This document shows positions 22,832-34,930 of a stretch of 64,000 nucleotides of DNA, one piece after another. This DNA is from Desmodus rotundus. Taxonomy: Eukaryota; Chordata; Mammalia; Chiroptera; Phyllostomidae. The notes under the pieces are model-generated. The model worked only from the letters and a program-made list of their open reading frames with translations. It was not told the origin of the DNA and did not search any database. The position numbers and the translations under genes are program-made. Location of the stretch: the NCBI RefSeq assembly GCF_022682495.2, contig NC_071387.1:147070024-147134023 (forward strand). The letters run 5' to 3'. The number at the start of each line of letters is the position of its first letter. The stretch's first letter is position 1.

Positions 22832-22894
22832 TTACTTCACAGAGCAGGATCCTTACTTCACAGAGCAGGATCCTTACTTCACAGAGGAGGATCC
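22832..22894. repeat. 21-bp tandem triplication
   Basis: Three head-to-tail copies (22832-22852, 22853-22873, 22874-22894) of a unit beginning ttacttcacagag and ending ggatcc. The third has one change (gcagg to ggagg). It lies next to an old MIR-like phrase (gagaccatctattccaacat). Confidence 0.95.
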
Positions 22895-22899
22895 TTTTG

Positions 22900-25200
22900 A
22901 ATGATGAGTTGTACCTATGAAGTAATTTGATTGTAATGGCAAATAGATGCCCATTTTCTTTTTACATTTGGATCACTCTATTTAAATGGCTATTTCATTT
23001 AAAAGTGCTTTGGAGATGGAGCTACCGCTTAGGTAGGCCCAGTGGTATTTGGAGATGTAAGCATCTTCTCCCAGTCAGCCAGGGTCACATGAAGTTGGAG
23101 TGGTGCACCCTGTGGAAACTTCTGCCACTACCTGTGGGTGTCTGCCTGAGCTCAGACACTGATTCCATGCTGCATCAAACTTGGTTTGAATGGGGGACCC
23201 CAGAACCATCCTGATATTACCAAGGCCTCATGTAGAGGGGAGGCTCAGTGTGGCAGAGAGAGGCCTGGAGTGTGGACAGCCACCACTGCCACCCTAGATC
23301 CTACATGATGGGGCTCTACCATACTGTAGGGGCAGTGGGGCACATGGGACACAGGGCACTAAAACCACTGGGGTATTCATAGCCCAGGATCAAAAGGAAG
23401 AGGCCCTGCCCTGAATCTCAAGGGCCTGTGGCTCTTCTCTCCCCCACAAAGCTCTTTTGAAGCACTCCCTTTCCTTTTTAACTTCACTCTGATCACAGCA
23501 ACTGGCTTTCATGTGCAATCCTTGGGAAAGTGAAGAAATAGGGGCTGGAGCCCCTGCGGGAGTGCAGTTCTGTCTTCTCCAGAAGGCCTCGAGCCCACCC
23601 AGCACTGGGGCAGTAGGGCAGTCACTTTGACACATCATCTACTAAAAAAAAGCTGCTAGACACAAAGCAGGTGTGTGAAAATGGAGAAGGCAGCTCTGTT
23701 CCAACTAGGAGGAGGCCTCCTGTGGGGGGGGGGGATGTCAGAGAATGGGCCTCTCTCCTCACCTGCCACTTTGTGCTATCAGAAATGGAGATCAGGGGAG
23801 ATGCTATTTACTGAGATAAATGTATGTCTTAGGTGTTAAAATATTCTCAAGCTTTTCTCTCTGGGTATATTCTTTCATCTATATTACTGGTTTAAAGCAC
23901 TGCTTCAAATAAAGAAAGTAAGTATTACTTGAGGAAAATGATCAGTATAGTTACAGCACAGATCCAAGGAGACCACCCATTGTGCAAATGGAGCACAGAA
24001 AATTCAGGGCAGGCTAGTCATAGCATTTCAATTTCAACTTCTGATAGGTATTAAAAACTGATTAACAGGGATTTAAAAAAATAATAAAAAATACCTTAAG
24101 GGTCTTGCATTAAATTGGAAATACGCATTGAGACTCACATCAATGATTTGAGGTAAATTAGAATATGGAACACACAGGCCCTACAAAGCAATGACCTTGG
24201 TCATGAATCCAGAATGGGAGGCTGGCTCATCACTGCCCTGTTAACATGAAAACTGGTGGAGCTTTGATTCTTAGCTCAGTCTCCTCTCCATACACATTAT
24301 TTCATGCATTTGCAATTCAGTGCCTATTTTGTGTCATCGCTGAGCTCAGCCCCAGGAATCTAAGAAGAAAGGACATGGTCCAGGCTCCTACCCCCACACC
24401 CTGTGCCGTGATAAGGACAAGTGATGAGCAGGTCACCAGAGTTGAGCAACATTCTTGGAAAACCGAGTGGAAGGAGAGATCAGCTTCCATGGGGATGGGG
24501 TTGTCTGGATGAGAAGGTAGGTGAACTTCACAGGCTGCTAAAGGGTGGAGATGGACAGAGCTTTCCTAGGAAAACGTGTGGAGGCTGAGAGGAACATTTC
24601 AAAAGTGGTTTGCCTTCTGCCGTGGCTGAAGTATAATAGGTGGGTAGAGGAAGGGATCGGTGGCAGATAATGAGGCAAGAAAATGTGGGGTTGGGGTATA
24701 TTGCCAGGGATTTGGGATTCTAAATCAAGAATTTAGACTTGATATATCAGGCCCTGCTACGTCTTCCTGCAGAGTACCTGCTGACATTACAAACAGACAG
24801 GGTATTTGTCAGAATTATTAGTGAGAAAGAGTGCTATTTGGTATGTGTATGTGCATGTCTATCAGCCTTCTCTGGCATCAGAAATTCACTTGGAAGTTCT
24901 CTTTGCAGTGGGGAGATTTGGATTAGGACTTGACTTGTATAGCTCAAATATACTCAGACCTTCTTACTACTCCCAGCCTCAAATGAACCCAAACCATTTT
25001 AAGCATTTTTGCATTTCATACAACCTAGCAAAAGTTTAAATGTATTCTAATATGAACTGCAAATCCAAAATCAGTCATTCAAAGACTTGACAAGCAGAAA
25101 ATATAATACAGCACTGTTAGCCATGATAAAATACAAATCAATTACTCTGCTAGTGAGATATAACATGTAATCAGAATCATGTTAAGCTCTTTCTTAATTA
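22900..25200. other. Unassigned, about 2.3 kb
   Basis: No recognised gene or family. A run of eleven G lies at about 23724-23734. Open frames are short and lack domains. Confidence 0.4.
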
Positions 25201-25204
25201 AACA

Positions 25205-25500
25205 GCACAGTGGAGTGGAAATAGGTTGGGCTTTGGAGTTGGACAGGCCACTCTCAAATGCCAGCTCTTCTCCTTTGCAGCCTTCCCGACTTCAGCAGGT
25301 CCTTCACTCCAAGTCTCAGCTGCCTCAGCTGTGGAATAGGGACAGTAGTGGTTCGCATATAGAGTCACTCAGGGACTAGTTGTTGTTCTTGTTTAATCCA
25401 GGCTGGATGCCTTAGCATGCAGACCATACGGAGGACAAATGGCAGGTTTGATTTCGCTTACCTCATTGTCTGGCACATAGCAGCCTCTCTGTAAATATTC
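25205..25500 (+). repeat. MIR SINE (old)
   Basis: gggctttggagttggacagg, ccttcactccaagtctcagc, tgcctcagctgtggaatagg and, after a divergent middle, cattgtctggcacatagcag and gtaaatattcattgg follow MIR order. Confidence 0.7.
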
Positions 25501-25960
25501 ATTGGAGGGAGGGGAGTCTTAAGGATCAACTACTGAAGCATTTTGCAAATGTTTCTTGCCACAACCATCAGGTCTAAGAGGAAAATCAATAAGCAATACT
25601 TGTTTAATGAGAGAGACAGACAGACAAACCCAGTGGGGGTGGGAGGGAGGATAGGCAGTCGTGCAGCCTAGATCGCCCCAACCCATCCTCTCCTCCTTCA
25701 CACATGCCTACATTTCCGTCAGGCCCCCCCCTCGCCCTCCTGAGTTGTCATTGTTTGGAATTTACCTATTTTGTGAAAAGAAAACCTAGAGGGAAAGAAC
25801 CCGAGTTGATTCATGTTCAGGTGCCATTATTTGGAAGTGGGCAGAGGTGAGCTATGTGCCACTGTGGGGCATCTCTCCTGAAGACCTGGGCAGGGAACGA
25901 GCCGGATGCTGGTCTCTCCTCCGGGCTCGCCTCCACAGTGCCAGGTTCCAAGCCAGGACA
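25501..25960. other. Unassigned
   Basis: Nothing recognised. Confidence 0.4.
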
Positions 25961-25964
25961 TTCA

Positions 25965-26050
25965 ACCGCATGGCGGCAGATGAGGAAATTGAAAGCTGGA
26001 GAGACAAGGCAACTTGCTCAAGATCACGCATTTAACAAACATCAGACTTA
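25965..26050 (-). repeat. MIR scrap
   Basis: cagatgaggaaattgaaagc and aggcaacttgctcaagatca match the MIR core in reverse. Confidence 0.6.
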
Positions 26051-26214
26051 CTGCATATTTATATTCTGATTTTGCTGTCGAGGGGATTATAGCCACATGA
26101 AAAGACTTGGGAATTTTTTTCTTTTCATCTGTTTTCTGAAAGAATTTGTGTTAGATCTGTGTAGGTTTGATAGAACATACTAGTGAAACACTCTGGGCCT
26201 GGGGTGTCTCTGTG

Positions 26215-26770
26215 GGGAGGTTTTTATTTACATTCAATTTCTGTAATTGATATGGGACTATTTTGATTATCAGTTTCTTTTGTGTAAGTTTTGATTCTTT
26301 AGTGGAATTTGTTTATTTGATCTGTTTTGAGAAATGTACTGATATAAAATTATTTGTAATGTAGTGCCTTTTTGTCTGTATGAGTCTGTAGGATCCACGA
26401 CGACGTCTCCTCTTTTAGTTTTGATCTGTCTATCGCGAAGTATCTCTTTAGAATAAAAGAATTTTTGATTTCATTGATTTTTTATTATTTGTTTTTTATT
26501 TTTTGTTTATATCTTTATTATAGGTCTGTTCTGCTTTGCGTTTAATTAGCCCTTTTAGACTTGTAAGATAGAAACTTAGATAATTGGTTTTCGGCAATTT
26601 TTTTTTTCATGAGTAAGCGTTTGAAGCTATAAATTTCCCTCTAAGCACTGCTTTAGTTGAATCTCACAGGTTGTGAAATTTGTATTTATTTTCATTTAGT
26701 TCAGAATACTTTCTAATTTGCCTTATCATTTCCTTGTTGATCCATTTTTGGAAGTTTTTAAAAAAATACT
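26215..26770 (-). mobile_element. Old L1, internal ORF2 fragment
   Basis: In reverse this matches the L1 ORF2 stretch between endonuclease and reverse transcriptase: gatttcattgattttttatt, atctttattataggtctgtt, ctataaatttccctctaagc, actgctttagttgaatctca and ccttgttgatccattttt. It is worn and non-coding. A younger L1 begins just after it. Confidence 0.75.
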
Positions 26771-26779
26771 AGAATCTGT

Positions 26780-28485
26780 CTCCTTTTATTGTTTTAAATT
26801 TATTTTTATTGTTTTTTTCCAGTACCATTTATCTCCCTTACACTCTCTTCCACCTCTTCCCACCCCTTTCCCACACTGTTGTCCATGAGTCCTTTTTCTT
26901 TTTTGCTTGATCCTTCCACCCCCTAACCCATGACTGTCCCAGAGCTGTCAGCCTGCTCTCTATCTATGAGTCTGTCTCTATTTTGCTGTTAGTTCAGTTT
27001 GTTCATTAGATTCCACATATGAGTGAAATCATATGATATTTGTTTTTCTCTGACTGGCTTATTTCACTTAGCATAATGTTCTCCAGGTCCACCCCTGCTG
27101 TTGCAGAGGGTAAAATTTTCTTCTTTTTTTACAGCTGAGACGTATTCCTTGTGTAAATGTCCCGTAGCTGTTTTATGCACGCATGCACTGATGGACACTT
27201 GGGCTGCTTCCAAATCTTGGCTATTGTAAATAATGCTGCAATGAACATAGGGGTGCTTATATTCTTTCAAATTAGTGTTTTGGTTTCTTCAGATAAATTC
27301 TAAGAAGTGGAACTGCTAGATCATAAGACAGTTCCATTTTTAATTTTTTGAGGTAACTCCTTACTGCTTTCCACAGTAGCTGCATCAGTCTACATCCCCA
27401 ACAACAGTGCACAAGGGTTCCCCTTTCTCGTCATCCTTGCCAGCACTTGTTTGTTGACTTATTGATGAGAGCCATCCTGACTGATGGGAGGTGATAGCTC
27501 ACTGAGGTTTTCATATGTATTTCTCTGATGATTAGTGACATTAAGCATATATTTTATGTGTATTAGCCATGTGTATGTCTTCTTTGGAGAAGTGTCTATT
27601 CAGGTCCTTTGCCCATTTTTGAATTGGATTGTTTGGGGAATTTTTTGGTGTGGAGTTTTATAAGTTATTTATAAATTTTGGATACTAACCCCTTATAAGA
27701 TGTATCAGCAAATATGTTCTCCTAGTCAGTGAGTTGTCTTTTTATTTTGCCTATGGCTTCCTTTGCTGTACAAAAACTTTCTAGTTTGATGTAGTCCCAC
27801 TTATTTATTTTTTCTTTTGTTTCCCTTGTCCAAGGAGATATATCAGAGAAATATTGCTACAAGCCTATTGTTTCTTCTAACATTTTTATGGTTTCAGATA
27901 TAACATTTAAGTCTTTGATCCATTTTGAATTTATTCTTGTGGATGGCAAAAGAGGGTGGTCAAGTTTCATTTTTTTCTGCACCTATCTGTCCAATTTTTC
28001 CAACACCGTTTTTTAATAAACTCTATCATATTATATGTGCTTGCTTTATCTGTTAAGTGTGAATTGACTATAAAAGTGTGGGTTTATTTCTGGGATTTCT
28101 ATTCTGTTCCATCGACCTATATGTCTATTTTTATGCCAGTACCATTCTGTTTTGATTACTATGGCCTTATGGTACAGTTTGATATTAGATAGCATGATTC
28201 CTCCAACTTTGTTCTTTCTCAAGATCTCTGAGACTATTTGGGGCCTTTTGTGGTTCTATATAAATTCTTGAAATATTTGTTCTAGTTCTGTGAAATACGT
28301 CATTGGTATCTTGATAGGTATTGCACTGAGTCTATAGATTGCTTTGGGCAGTCTGGACATTTTAATGATGTTAATTCTTCCTATCCCTGAACACAGTATG
28401 TGCTTCCACTTATTTGTATCTTCTTTAATTTCTTTCCTTTGTGTCCTGTAATTTTCTGAGTACAGGCCTTTTATATCGTTAGTTA
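26780..28485 (-). mobile_element. Younger L1, 3' segment of a twin-primed insertion
   Basis: Starts with a T-rich tail and L1 3' UTR in reverse, then gattccacatatgagtgaaa, tggcttatttcacttagcat, ttggctattgtaaataatgc, gagccatcctgactgatggg and gtaattttctgagtacaggc. It covers the 3' UTR and the second half of ORF2. Near 28485 the sequence switches strand (next entry). Confidence 0.88.
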
Positions 28486-29107
28486 GATCAAGTGGGATTT
28501 ACTTTAGGGATGCAAGGATGGTACAACATCTGCAAATCAATTAATGTAATACAGCACATAAACAAAATGAAGGATAAAAACCACATGATCATATCAGTAG
28601 ATGCAGAAAGAGAGTTTGATAAAATCCAGCACCATTTATGATAAAAACTCTCAGCAAAGTGGGAATAGAGAGAACATACCTAAACATAATAAAAGCCATA
28701 AATGACAAACCTACTGCCAGTATCATACTCAATGGGCAAAACTCCAATGGTTTCCCTAAAGACCAGGAACAAGACAGGGATGTTTACTTTCACCTCTTAA
28801 TTCAAGACAGTACTTGAAGTCATAGCGACAGCAATTAGACAAGAAGAATAAATACAAGGCATCCAAATTGGAAAGGAAGAAGTACAACTGTCATTATTTG
28901 CAGATGACATGATACTGTACATAGAGAACTCTAAAGATTCCACCAAGAAACTACTAGAACTGATAAATTAATTCAGTAAAGTAGCATGATACAAAATTAA
29001 TATCCAGAACCAGTTGCATTTTTATGTGCCAATAATGAACTATCAGAAAGGGAAATTAAGAAAACCTTCCCATTCACAATAGCTTCATAAAGAATAACTT
29101 ACCTTGG
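28486..29107 (+). mobile_element. Younger L1, inverted 5' segment (reverse transcriptase region)
   Basis: The plus strand reads L1 ORF2 reverse transcriptase: gatcaagtgggatttacttt, gtagatgcagaaagagagtt, ctctcagcaaagtgggaata, then tcattatttgcagatgacat, which encodes the FADD catalytic motif. Stops and indels break the frame. It ends at accttgg (29101-29107), nearly the L1 position where the opposite-strand segment begins. Confidence 0.88.
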
Positions 29108-29134
29108 AAGTTATTTTTAATTAAAATTTGAAAC

Positions 29135-30165
29135 ATTGCAGATGTTTATAGACAGAAGATTGTTGTAAACTATTTCTACAACAATTTTAGGTTTACAGAA
29201 AATTGAGCAGACAATACAGAGGGTTCCCTTATACCCCATCTCTCCCCTGTTCAAAGCCTCCACTGTTATTAACACATGAGTCTGGTACATTTGTTACAAC
29301 TGAACCAATACCAACACATTATTATTAACTAAGTGTACATTAAGGCTCACTCTTTGTGTTGTATATTCTATGGGTTTTGACACAATTATAATGATGTGTA
29401 ACCACCATTTTAGTAATAAATAGTTTCACTACCCTAAAAGTTCCTTGTGCTCCACCCATTACTATCCTTCCCTCCCTATACCAGCCCCTGACAACCACTT
29501 ATCTTTTCCTTGTCTTAGTAGTTTTGGTTTTTTCCAGAATGTTGGAGTCATACAGTATGTGGCTCTTTAAAGACTGGCTTCTTTCACTTAGTAATATGGA
29601 TTTATAGCTTCTCCCTGTCTTTTCACAGGTTGATAGCTCATTTCTTTTTATTGCTAAATATTACTGCACTGTGTAGATATACCACTTCTGTGTATCCTTT
29701 AAATTTTCAAAGGACATCTTGGTTGCTTCCTGTTTTGGGCAATTATGAATAAAGGTGTTATAAACATTTTTAATGTAAGTTTTTGTGTGAATATGTGTTT
29801 TGCAATAAGTTGGGTAAATAGGAATATACAACTGCTAGATCAAATATTAAGACTGTGTTTAGTTTTGGAGAAAACTGTCTTCCAGAGTGATAGTATCATT
29901 TTGCATTCTTGCCAGCAATGAATGAGAGTTCTTGCTCTGTATCCTCATCAGCATTTGGGATTGTCAGTTTTTATTTTTGCCATCTTATACATATGCAATG
30001 GTATCTCCTTCTTAATTTTATTTTCAGTTTCCTAATGACACGTGATATGGAACTTCTTTTCATGTGCTTATTTGTCACCTGTATATCTTCTTTGGTGAGG
30101 TGTTTATTTGGATTTTTGGTCTATTTTTATTTATTTTTTATTGTTAAGTTTTAGGAGTCTTTGTA
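29135..30165 (-). mobile_element. Old L1 (L1M-type), 3' part
   Basis: Reverse-strand phrases of an older L1 subfamily: ttttaggtttacagaaaatt, ctttgtgttgtatattctat, ctggcttctttcacttagta, ggacatcttggttgcttcct, caattatgaataaaggtgtt, cagcaatgaatgagagttct and tatatcttctttggtgaggt. Different subfamily from the neighbour at 26780-29107. No open frame. Confidence 0.85.
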
Positions 30166-30169
30166 TCCT

Positions 30170-32060
30170 GCAATTTTACTATAATCTAAGATTTAAAAAA
30201 ATTGATGTCCAGTTAAATTCCTTTGTGTAAGAAAACACATTCTGTAAAATTTCAATTACTTTAAATTTACTGAGCCATGTTTTATAACCCAGCAGATGAT
30301 TGAACTTGAAAAATGTTCCAAGTGCACTTGAAAATAATTTTATTTTGCATCTCTTGAGTAGATCATTCAGTAATAAATTTATGTTACTGAATTTTATCTT
30401 TTTTCCATCAATTGCTGAGAAAAAGATTATTGAAACCTCCAACAGGTATTGATAATTAGCTTGTGCTTACTATACATAAAGTGGATTAAACCACTGTTTT
30501 ATACAATAGAATTTAAGTTTGAGAAAATTTCCAGAATTTTTCAGTCCTTCTCTTTATACTTGAAGGGGGATCTGAATATGTTTTGTTAATATTTGCTGTA
30601 ATCCCTTTATTGTTTTCACTGTTTTATAATATTTTCTTTCTGAGATTGGAGGTTGAGTGGATGTTTGTTCTCATGGTTGTATCTCAGGAAAAGCCGAAGG
30701 GCCGAGTCGATAAACATCTTCTAACTAAATGGGAACATCTGAGTTTCAAAGTGGGAACTGCCCTGTGCTGCCAGTCCAGGTTCCGTGTATTTAGAGCAGA
30801 GACAATTTCATGTTTTTAATGACCTAAAATCTGATGTGGTATATGTGGTATGTCTCATATAGTACTGTGTAAGTTGGCGGGTAAGGGTTTTGAAAGGGTT
30901 TTTACAGTGGTCAAGACTTAAGGGTGAGGAAAAAATCAGGATATTATGATTCTTTTAAGGTTTCTTTTCTGGCACACTCACATATCATAATGATGAGCTA
31001 AAATTTCCACAAAAAAAGCATCAATATATGTGTAACCTAAGGAGGAAGACTAGTTTTGTGGCTTTGCCGAGAACAGACATGAAAAATTATCTTAAATTGG
31101 AAGTCTGGATAAAATCTCAGGTGCACAGGCCCTACAGGAAAGACTGTGTCCATAACCATCACAGTATATTTGTGTCTCCTCTTATTAAATTTATTCAATG
31201 AAAAATGTCTATAATTTATTGTGTTCTTTTTCGGCCTTCTCTTAGAAGGAATTCTTCTCGTAGTGAAACCTGAACAAGGATTGTGATAGTTCTAAACGCA
31301 AGACTAAAGGTATATTGAGGACCAGAAACCCATCACAATATTCAGGCGCTGTGACGAAACCTAAAAACTGTCTCATAATATTCTTTCTTTATATTACCCT
31401 ATATGTCTTTATAGTTTTTGAATGTGGATATAGGACGCATAAATTGAATAAGGAACATTTGAATAGAGCTTTATGGGTTAGAAAATATTTTTCACATTAT
31501 TTTAATACTCATATTACCATCCTGAGGAAGATTTTGTAGGGGTCTGTGATGCCTACAGTTTTCTCTGCCCGGTGCTTTCTTCCTATTTCGCTTCTCTTGG
31601 CACCAATATCTGTCTTCTCTCTTCTTTAGGGAAATCCCTGCCTTCCTCACAGAGGTTCCAGTTAATCACAGTCCTGTGCTGCCCTCTTGCTACAGAGTCT
31701 GGTCAGTCAAAACAACCACCCTCACCATCCGATCCACAGGGACCATTCAGAAATCGCATGTAATTCTAGTGGGCCCTGTAAGAGTTCTCCCTGGCACTTT
31801 CCTGCAAAAATTTGATGTAGAGAAAAATGCCCCCTTGCTTTTGGGGTCGTGCCACTAGATAGATACAAATTTGGACCTGCTTTGAAAATCCCAGTTGTCT
31901 AGAGTAGGATAGAATGAGGTCAAAATGTTAAGCTGAGCATAAATGAAATAAAAAGATAAGAATTACTTATTGGGTTGAAGCCCTGAATCCAGCCATATTT
32001 GAACTGTATTTCATGAGCAAATACTAAATTCCTGTTTCCTTAAGGTAGTTAAAGACAGGT
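30170..32060. other. Unassigned, about 1.9 kb, AT-rich
   Basis: No gene or repeat family recognised; only short open frames. Confidence 0.4.
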
Positions 32061-32064
32061 GTCT

Positions 32065-32440
32065 TTGTTCCTTCAGGCTGCCATGACAAAGCACCACACA
32101 CCGCTGGCTTACAAACTATTTCTCGCAGCTCTGGAGGCCGGAAAACTGAGATCGGGGTGCCAGCATGGCCAAATTCTGGTGACAGCCATCTTCCAGGCAG
32201 CACACGGTGACTTCTCATGGTACCGTCACATGGCAGACAGCAGGGAAAAGAAGCAAACTCTGGTGACTCTTGTACAGGCTCTAATATCCCACCCGGGGGC
32301 TCTACCAAAACGGCCTCGTCTAAGCACAGATTATCTCCCCAGGGCCCCACCTCCTCACACCGTCACACTGGGGAGTAAGGTTTCCACACTGGAGCTTGTG
32401 GGAGAGGAACACAATGTTCAGTCCGTAGCAATGGAGTTTT
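32065..32440 (-). mobile_element. MaLR (MLT1-like) solo LTR
   Basis: In reverse orientation: ccttcaggctgccatgacaa, cagctctggaggccggaaaa, catcttccaggcagcacacg, gccccacctcctcacaccgt and aatgttcagtccgtagca match the full span of an MLT1-like LTR. No internal retroviral sequence flanks it, so it is a solo LTR. The 138-codon plus frame across it is incidental. Confidence 0.8.
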
Positions 32441-32484
32441 TTCACTTGCAACCCAAAGATTTTTCCCAATTATAGATATTCTTG

Positions 32485-32575
32485 CCTTATTTTGCAGATG
32501 AAAAACTGAGGTATTGTGAGGTCAAGTAGCCAGTCTGTATCTGTGTATAATGGGGGAGGCTTGAATAAATCCAGT
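32485..32575 (-). repeat. MIR scrap
   Basis: ttttgcagatgaaaaactga, ggtattgtgaggtcaagtag and the following gaggcttgaataaatcc fit the MIR core in reverse. Confidence 0.6.
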
Positions 32576-32579
32576 TCTC

Positions 32580-33080
32580 ATTTCAACTCATCTTCCTGTC
32601 TGCCAATTACCATGCTACTCAAGAATAGACATCTTGTGGTGCTTTAGTTTTGGGTTTTTTTTGAGATGTTTTTGTTGTTTTGTCTTTTTTTTTTTCTTCC
32701 TGTGGCTGAACTTTTGCTTTCCCTAAGGACTGCTTCTCACACCCTGGCAGTTGGGTGGTATCTGTGTGGCTACCTGGCTCTGTCATGACGCTCTGTGCTC
32801 GTCCTGCTTCCTCAAGACCAGATTCCCACGCTCCAGGCCTTCCTCTTAGAATAGGCCATCACATCACCAGGCCTGAGTCATTTGAAATCTGGTTCTGAAG
32901 GTGACTGGGATGGATTCCAGGTGGCCATTTTATTTTAGAATGGGTCAGTATTATGGCAGAGTGTTTCCAAAGACACCCTGTCATGGACAGGTGAAGGTGG
33001 AAGAAAAGATTGTCCTATTTATTTCAACATGTGTTGGCTGCCCTACCTGTCCCTAGACAGTCCCCGCCATCCTGTGAGCC
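32580..33080. other. Unassigned
   Basis: Nothing recognised apart from T-rich tracts near 32650-32700. Confidence 0.4.
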
Positions 33081-33120
33081 CAAAAGGCAAAAGGCAAAAG
33101 GCAAAAAAAAAAAAAAAAAA
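33081..33120. repeat. aaaaggc tandem copies plus poly(A)
   Basis: Three copies of caaaagg-type heptamers run into an 18-base A tract. Confidence 0.9.
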
Positions 33121-33868
33121 GGTGGGGGGAGAGGGCTTAGAATTGAGAAAAAAAATACTTCCATATTTTTTTGAATAAGAAAAGGAAAAGGTAATGTGAT
33201 TCTTTAAAGGTTAAATAAGGTAACATTTCACAATTCAGCTTTGCTGGAGAAATTGCTGCTCCATAGTGAATTTTGAGGAAATATTTTAAGCACCAGTAAC
33301 TTTATAAAAACGTATTTTGACCATTATGAGATTGAAATCTTTCTAAGATGTTTGCACACTCTTCTGCTCTGCTCTCTGACTCAGATCTCTCCTGATGTGA
33401 ACCATTTCTGTAGAGTCCTAGGGGGTCATTATCGAGCATTTCAGATGATCACACGGAGTGCTCTGTGCTTTTTTATAATTCAATCCTGCTTTTTATATAT
33501 TAACTTTTCTATATTTGTAAGTGCTAATTTCCTCTACCACCTACTTCTGCTTATAGCTGTTAGTATGTTGTTTGCTGTTTCTTTAAATCTACTGTCATAT
33601 TTTATACATATTTTGCATGAGATCTGCCTCCAGCCTTCTCTTATGGAGTAGAGGATGAAGGATTTGTGGCAGCTTTTTCTCCCTAACCGCATACATATCT
33701 CTTCCATTTACCTCCGTTGTCTCAAGGCAGGCTTGGACACAAAGCGCCACAGGGAGAGAAAGAAAGCAGAACTTGGCCAAAGACCTGCTCACTCACTGGC
33801 ATCTTGCTGACCACTTATGGTTTCCAGCACTCTGCCTTATCGCATTTAAACCTCACAACAAGGCATAG
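33121..33868. other. Unassigned
   Basis: No family or exon recognised. Confidence 0.4.
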
Positions 33869-33869
33869 A

Positions 33870-34145
33870 GCACAATTTGCCAGGCACTCTGCTAGATGCT
33901 TTACACATATCATCTCAGTTAGTGCTCAGAACATCCCCCTGCCCCTCACAAGAGGAAGGTCAGTGTTTAATTTGAAAATAAAACAAAGGATAGTGCCCTG
34001 GATCCCGGGGCAGACTTGGCAACATGATGGAATTACAGGTTCTGCCCTAAAAGGTTCTCTTTAGCAGGTGCAGTTTCCCAGGGTCACACAGCCAGTGGCA
34101 GAACTGAGATTCAACTCTGATTATTCGGAGGTCGTGCTCTGAACG
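33870..34145 (-). repeat. MIR SINE interrupted by about 95 bases
   Basis: The left part (gccaggcactctgctagatg, catatcatctcagttagtgc) and right part (agtttcccagggtcacacag, ccagtggcagaactgagatt) are one MIR in reverse. Between about 33970 and 34065 the MIR core is replaced by a sequence that also occurs near 34875 (see findings). Confidence 0.7.
33992..34047 (+). repeat. Unrecognised short repeat, copy 1
   Basis: agtgccctggatcccggggc, ttggcaacatgatggaatta and caggtt align with 34875-34930 in the same orientation at most positions. It lies inside a MIR. Confidence 0.55.
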
Positions 34146-34589
34146 ACCATCCACATGGTCTTCATTCCTTATCTACACCTTGTACTTTCTTCCTCTGCTT
34201 AGTACAGCAGGTGGCCTCGAGGGTTCATCTGCCTGACTCCTCCTTCTTCCCTGGGGTGAGATTCTGCTCTCTGTATATCCTACTTACCCACAGAAGAATC
34301 TCCCTTGGTCCCCAAGAATCCCCACCTCACTCCCAAATTGGGCCCTATATGTGCACCTGCTATATCCTTTTGACATGTTGCCTAAACTAGTTTAGTTGTC
34401 CAGGGTTTCCAAATCTACATTTATATAAGTGAGTCTGTCTTTTGTCCAGCTCATCACACTGCATATGTTTGAAAATGGGAGACACTATAGATCTGGCCTA
34501 CCGAAAATGCAGGTATGGATTTGCAGACCCCTTGCCATAACTTCATGGCCCCCTGGGTATGGACCCACAGTTGTGATCACTGCTTTGGA

Positions 34590-34780
34590 ACAGCGTAATG
34601 TAATGGCAGAGAGCCGGGCTCAGCAGTCAAACAGACTTGGGTTCAAACTATGACTCTGCAAGCCCCTAAATTCCATGATCTTGACCATGAATCTCAACTA
34701 TCACCCCACAAAACTACCTTTTTCTAAGAAGGCTTGCTGTCACATTTAGATGAGATCAGGCATTTAACGGGCTTAGTACC
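34590..34780 (+). repeat. MIR SINE
   Basis: taatgtaatggcagagagcc, cagacttgggttcaaactat and gactctgcaagcccctaaat match the tRNA-like head of MIR, including the B box. Confidence 0.75.
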
Positions 34781-34874
34781 CATTATCACGGCAGCAGCCT
34801 ATTCCTGTATGGGAGTCCATGGTTTGGAGGTTAAAAGGAGGTAAAACAGGGAACTAGGCACCAACTCTAACCAC

Positions 34875-34930
34875 AGTGCACTGGATCCTGGGCTGAGTTG
34901 GTAACAAGATCTGGAATTACAAGTTGTGTT
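34875..34930 (+). repeat. Unrecognised short repeat, copy 2
   Basis: agtgcactggatcctgggct, ttggtaacaagatctggaat and tacaagtt match copy 1 at 33992-34047. Confidence 0.55.

Noticed and set aside
26751..29125. ggaagttttta-like words on both sides of the twin-primed L1 as a target duplication
   Set aside because: The match is short, A/T-rich and does not sit next to the T-rich tail, so I do not claim it.
32059..32475. 138-codon plus frame
   Set aside because: Lies within a MaLR solo LTR, which is non-coding.
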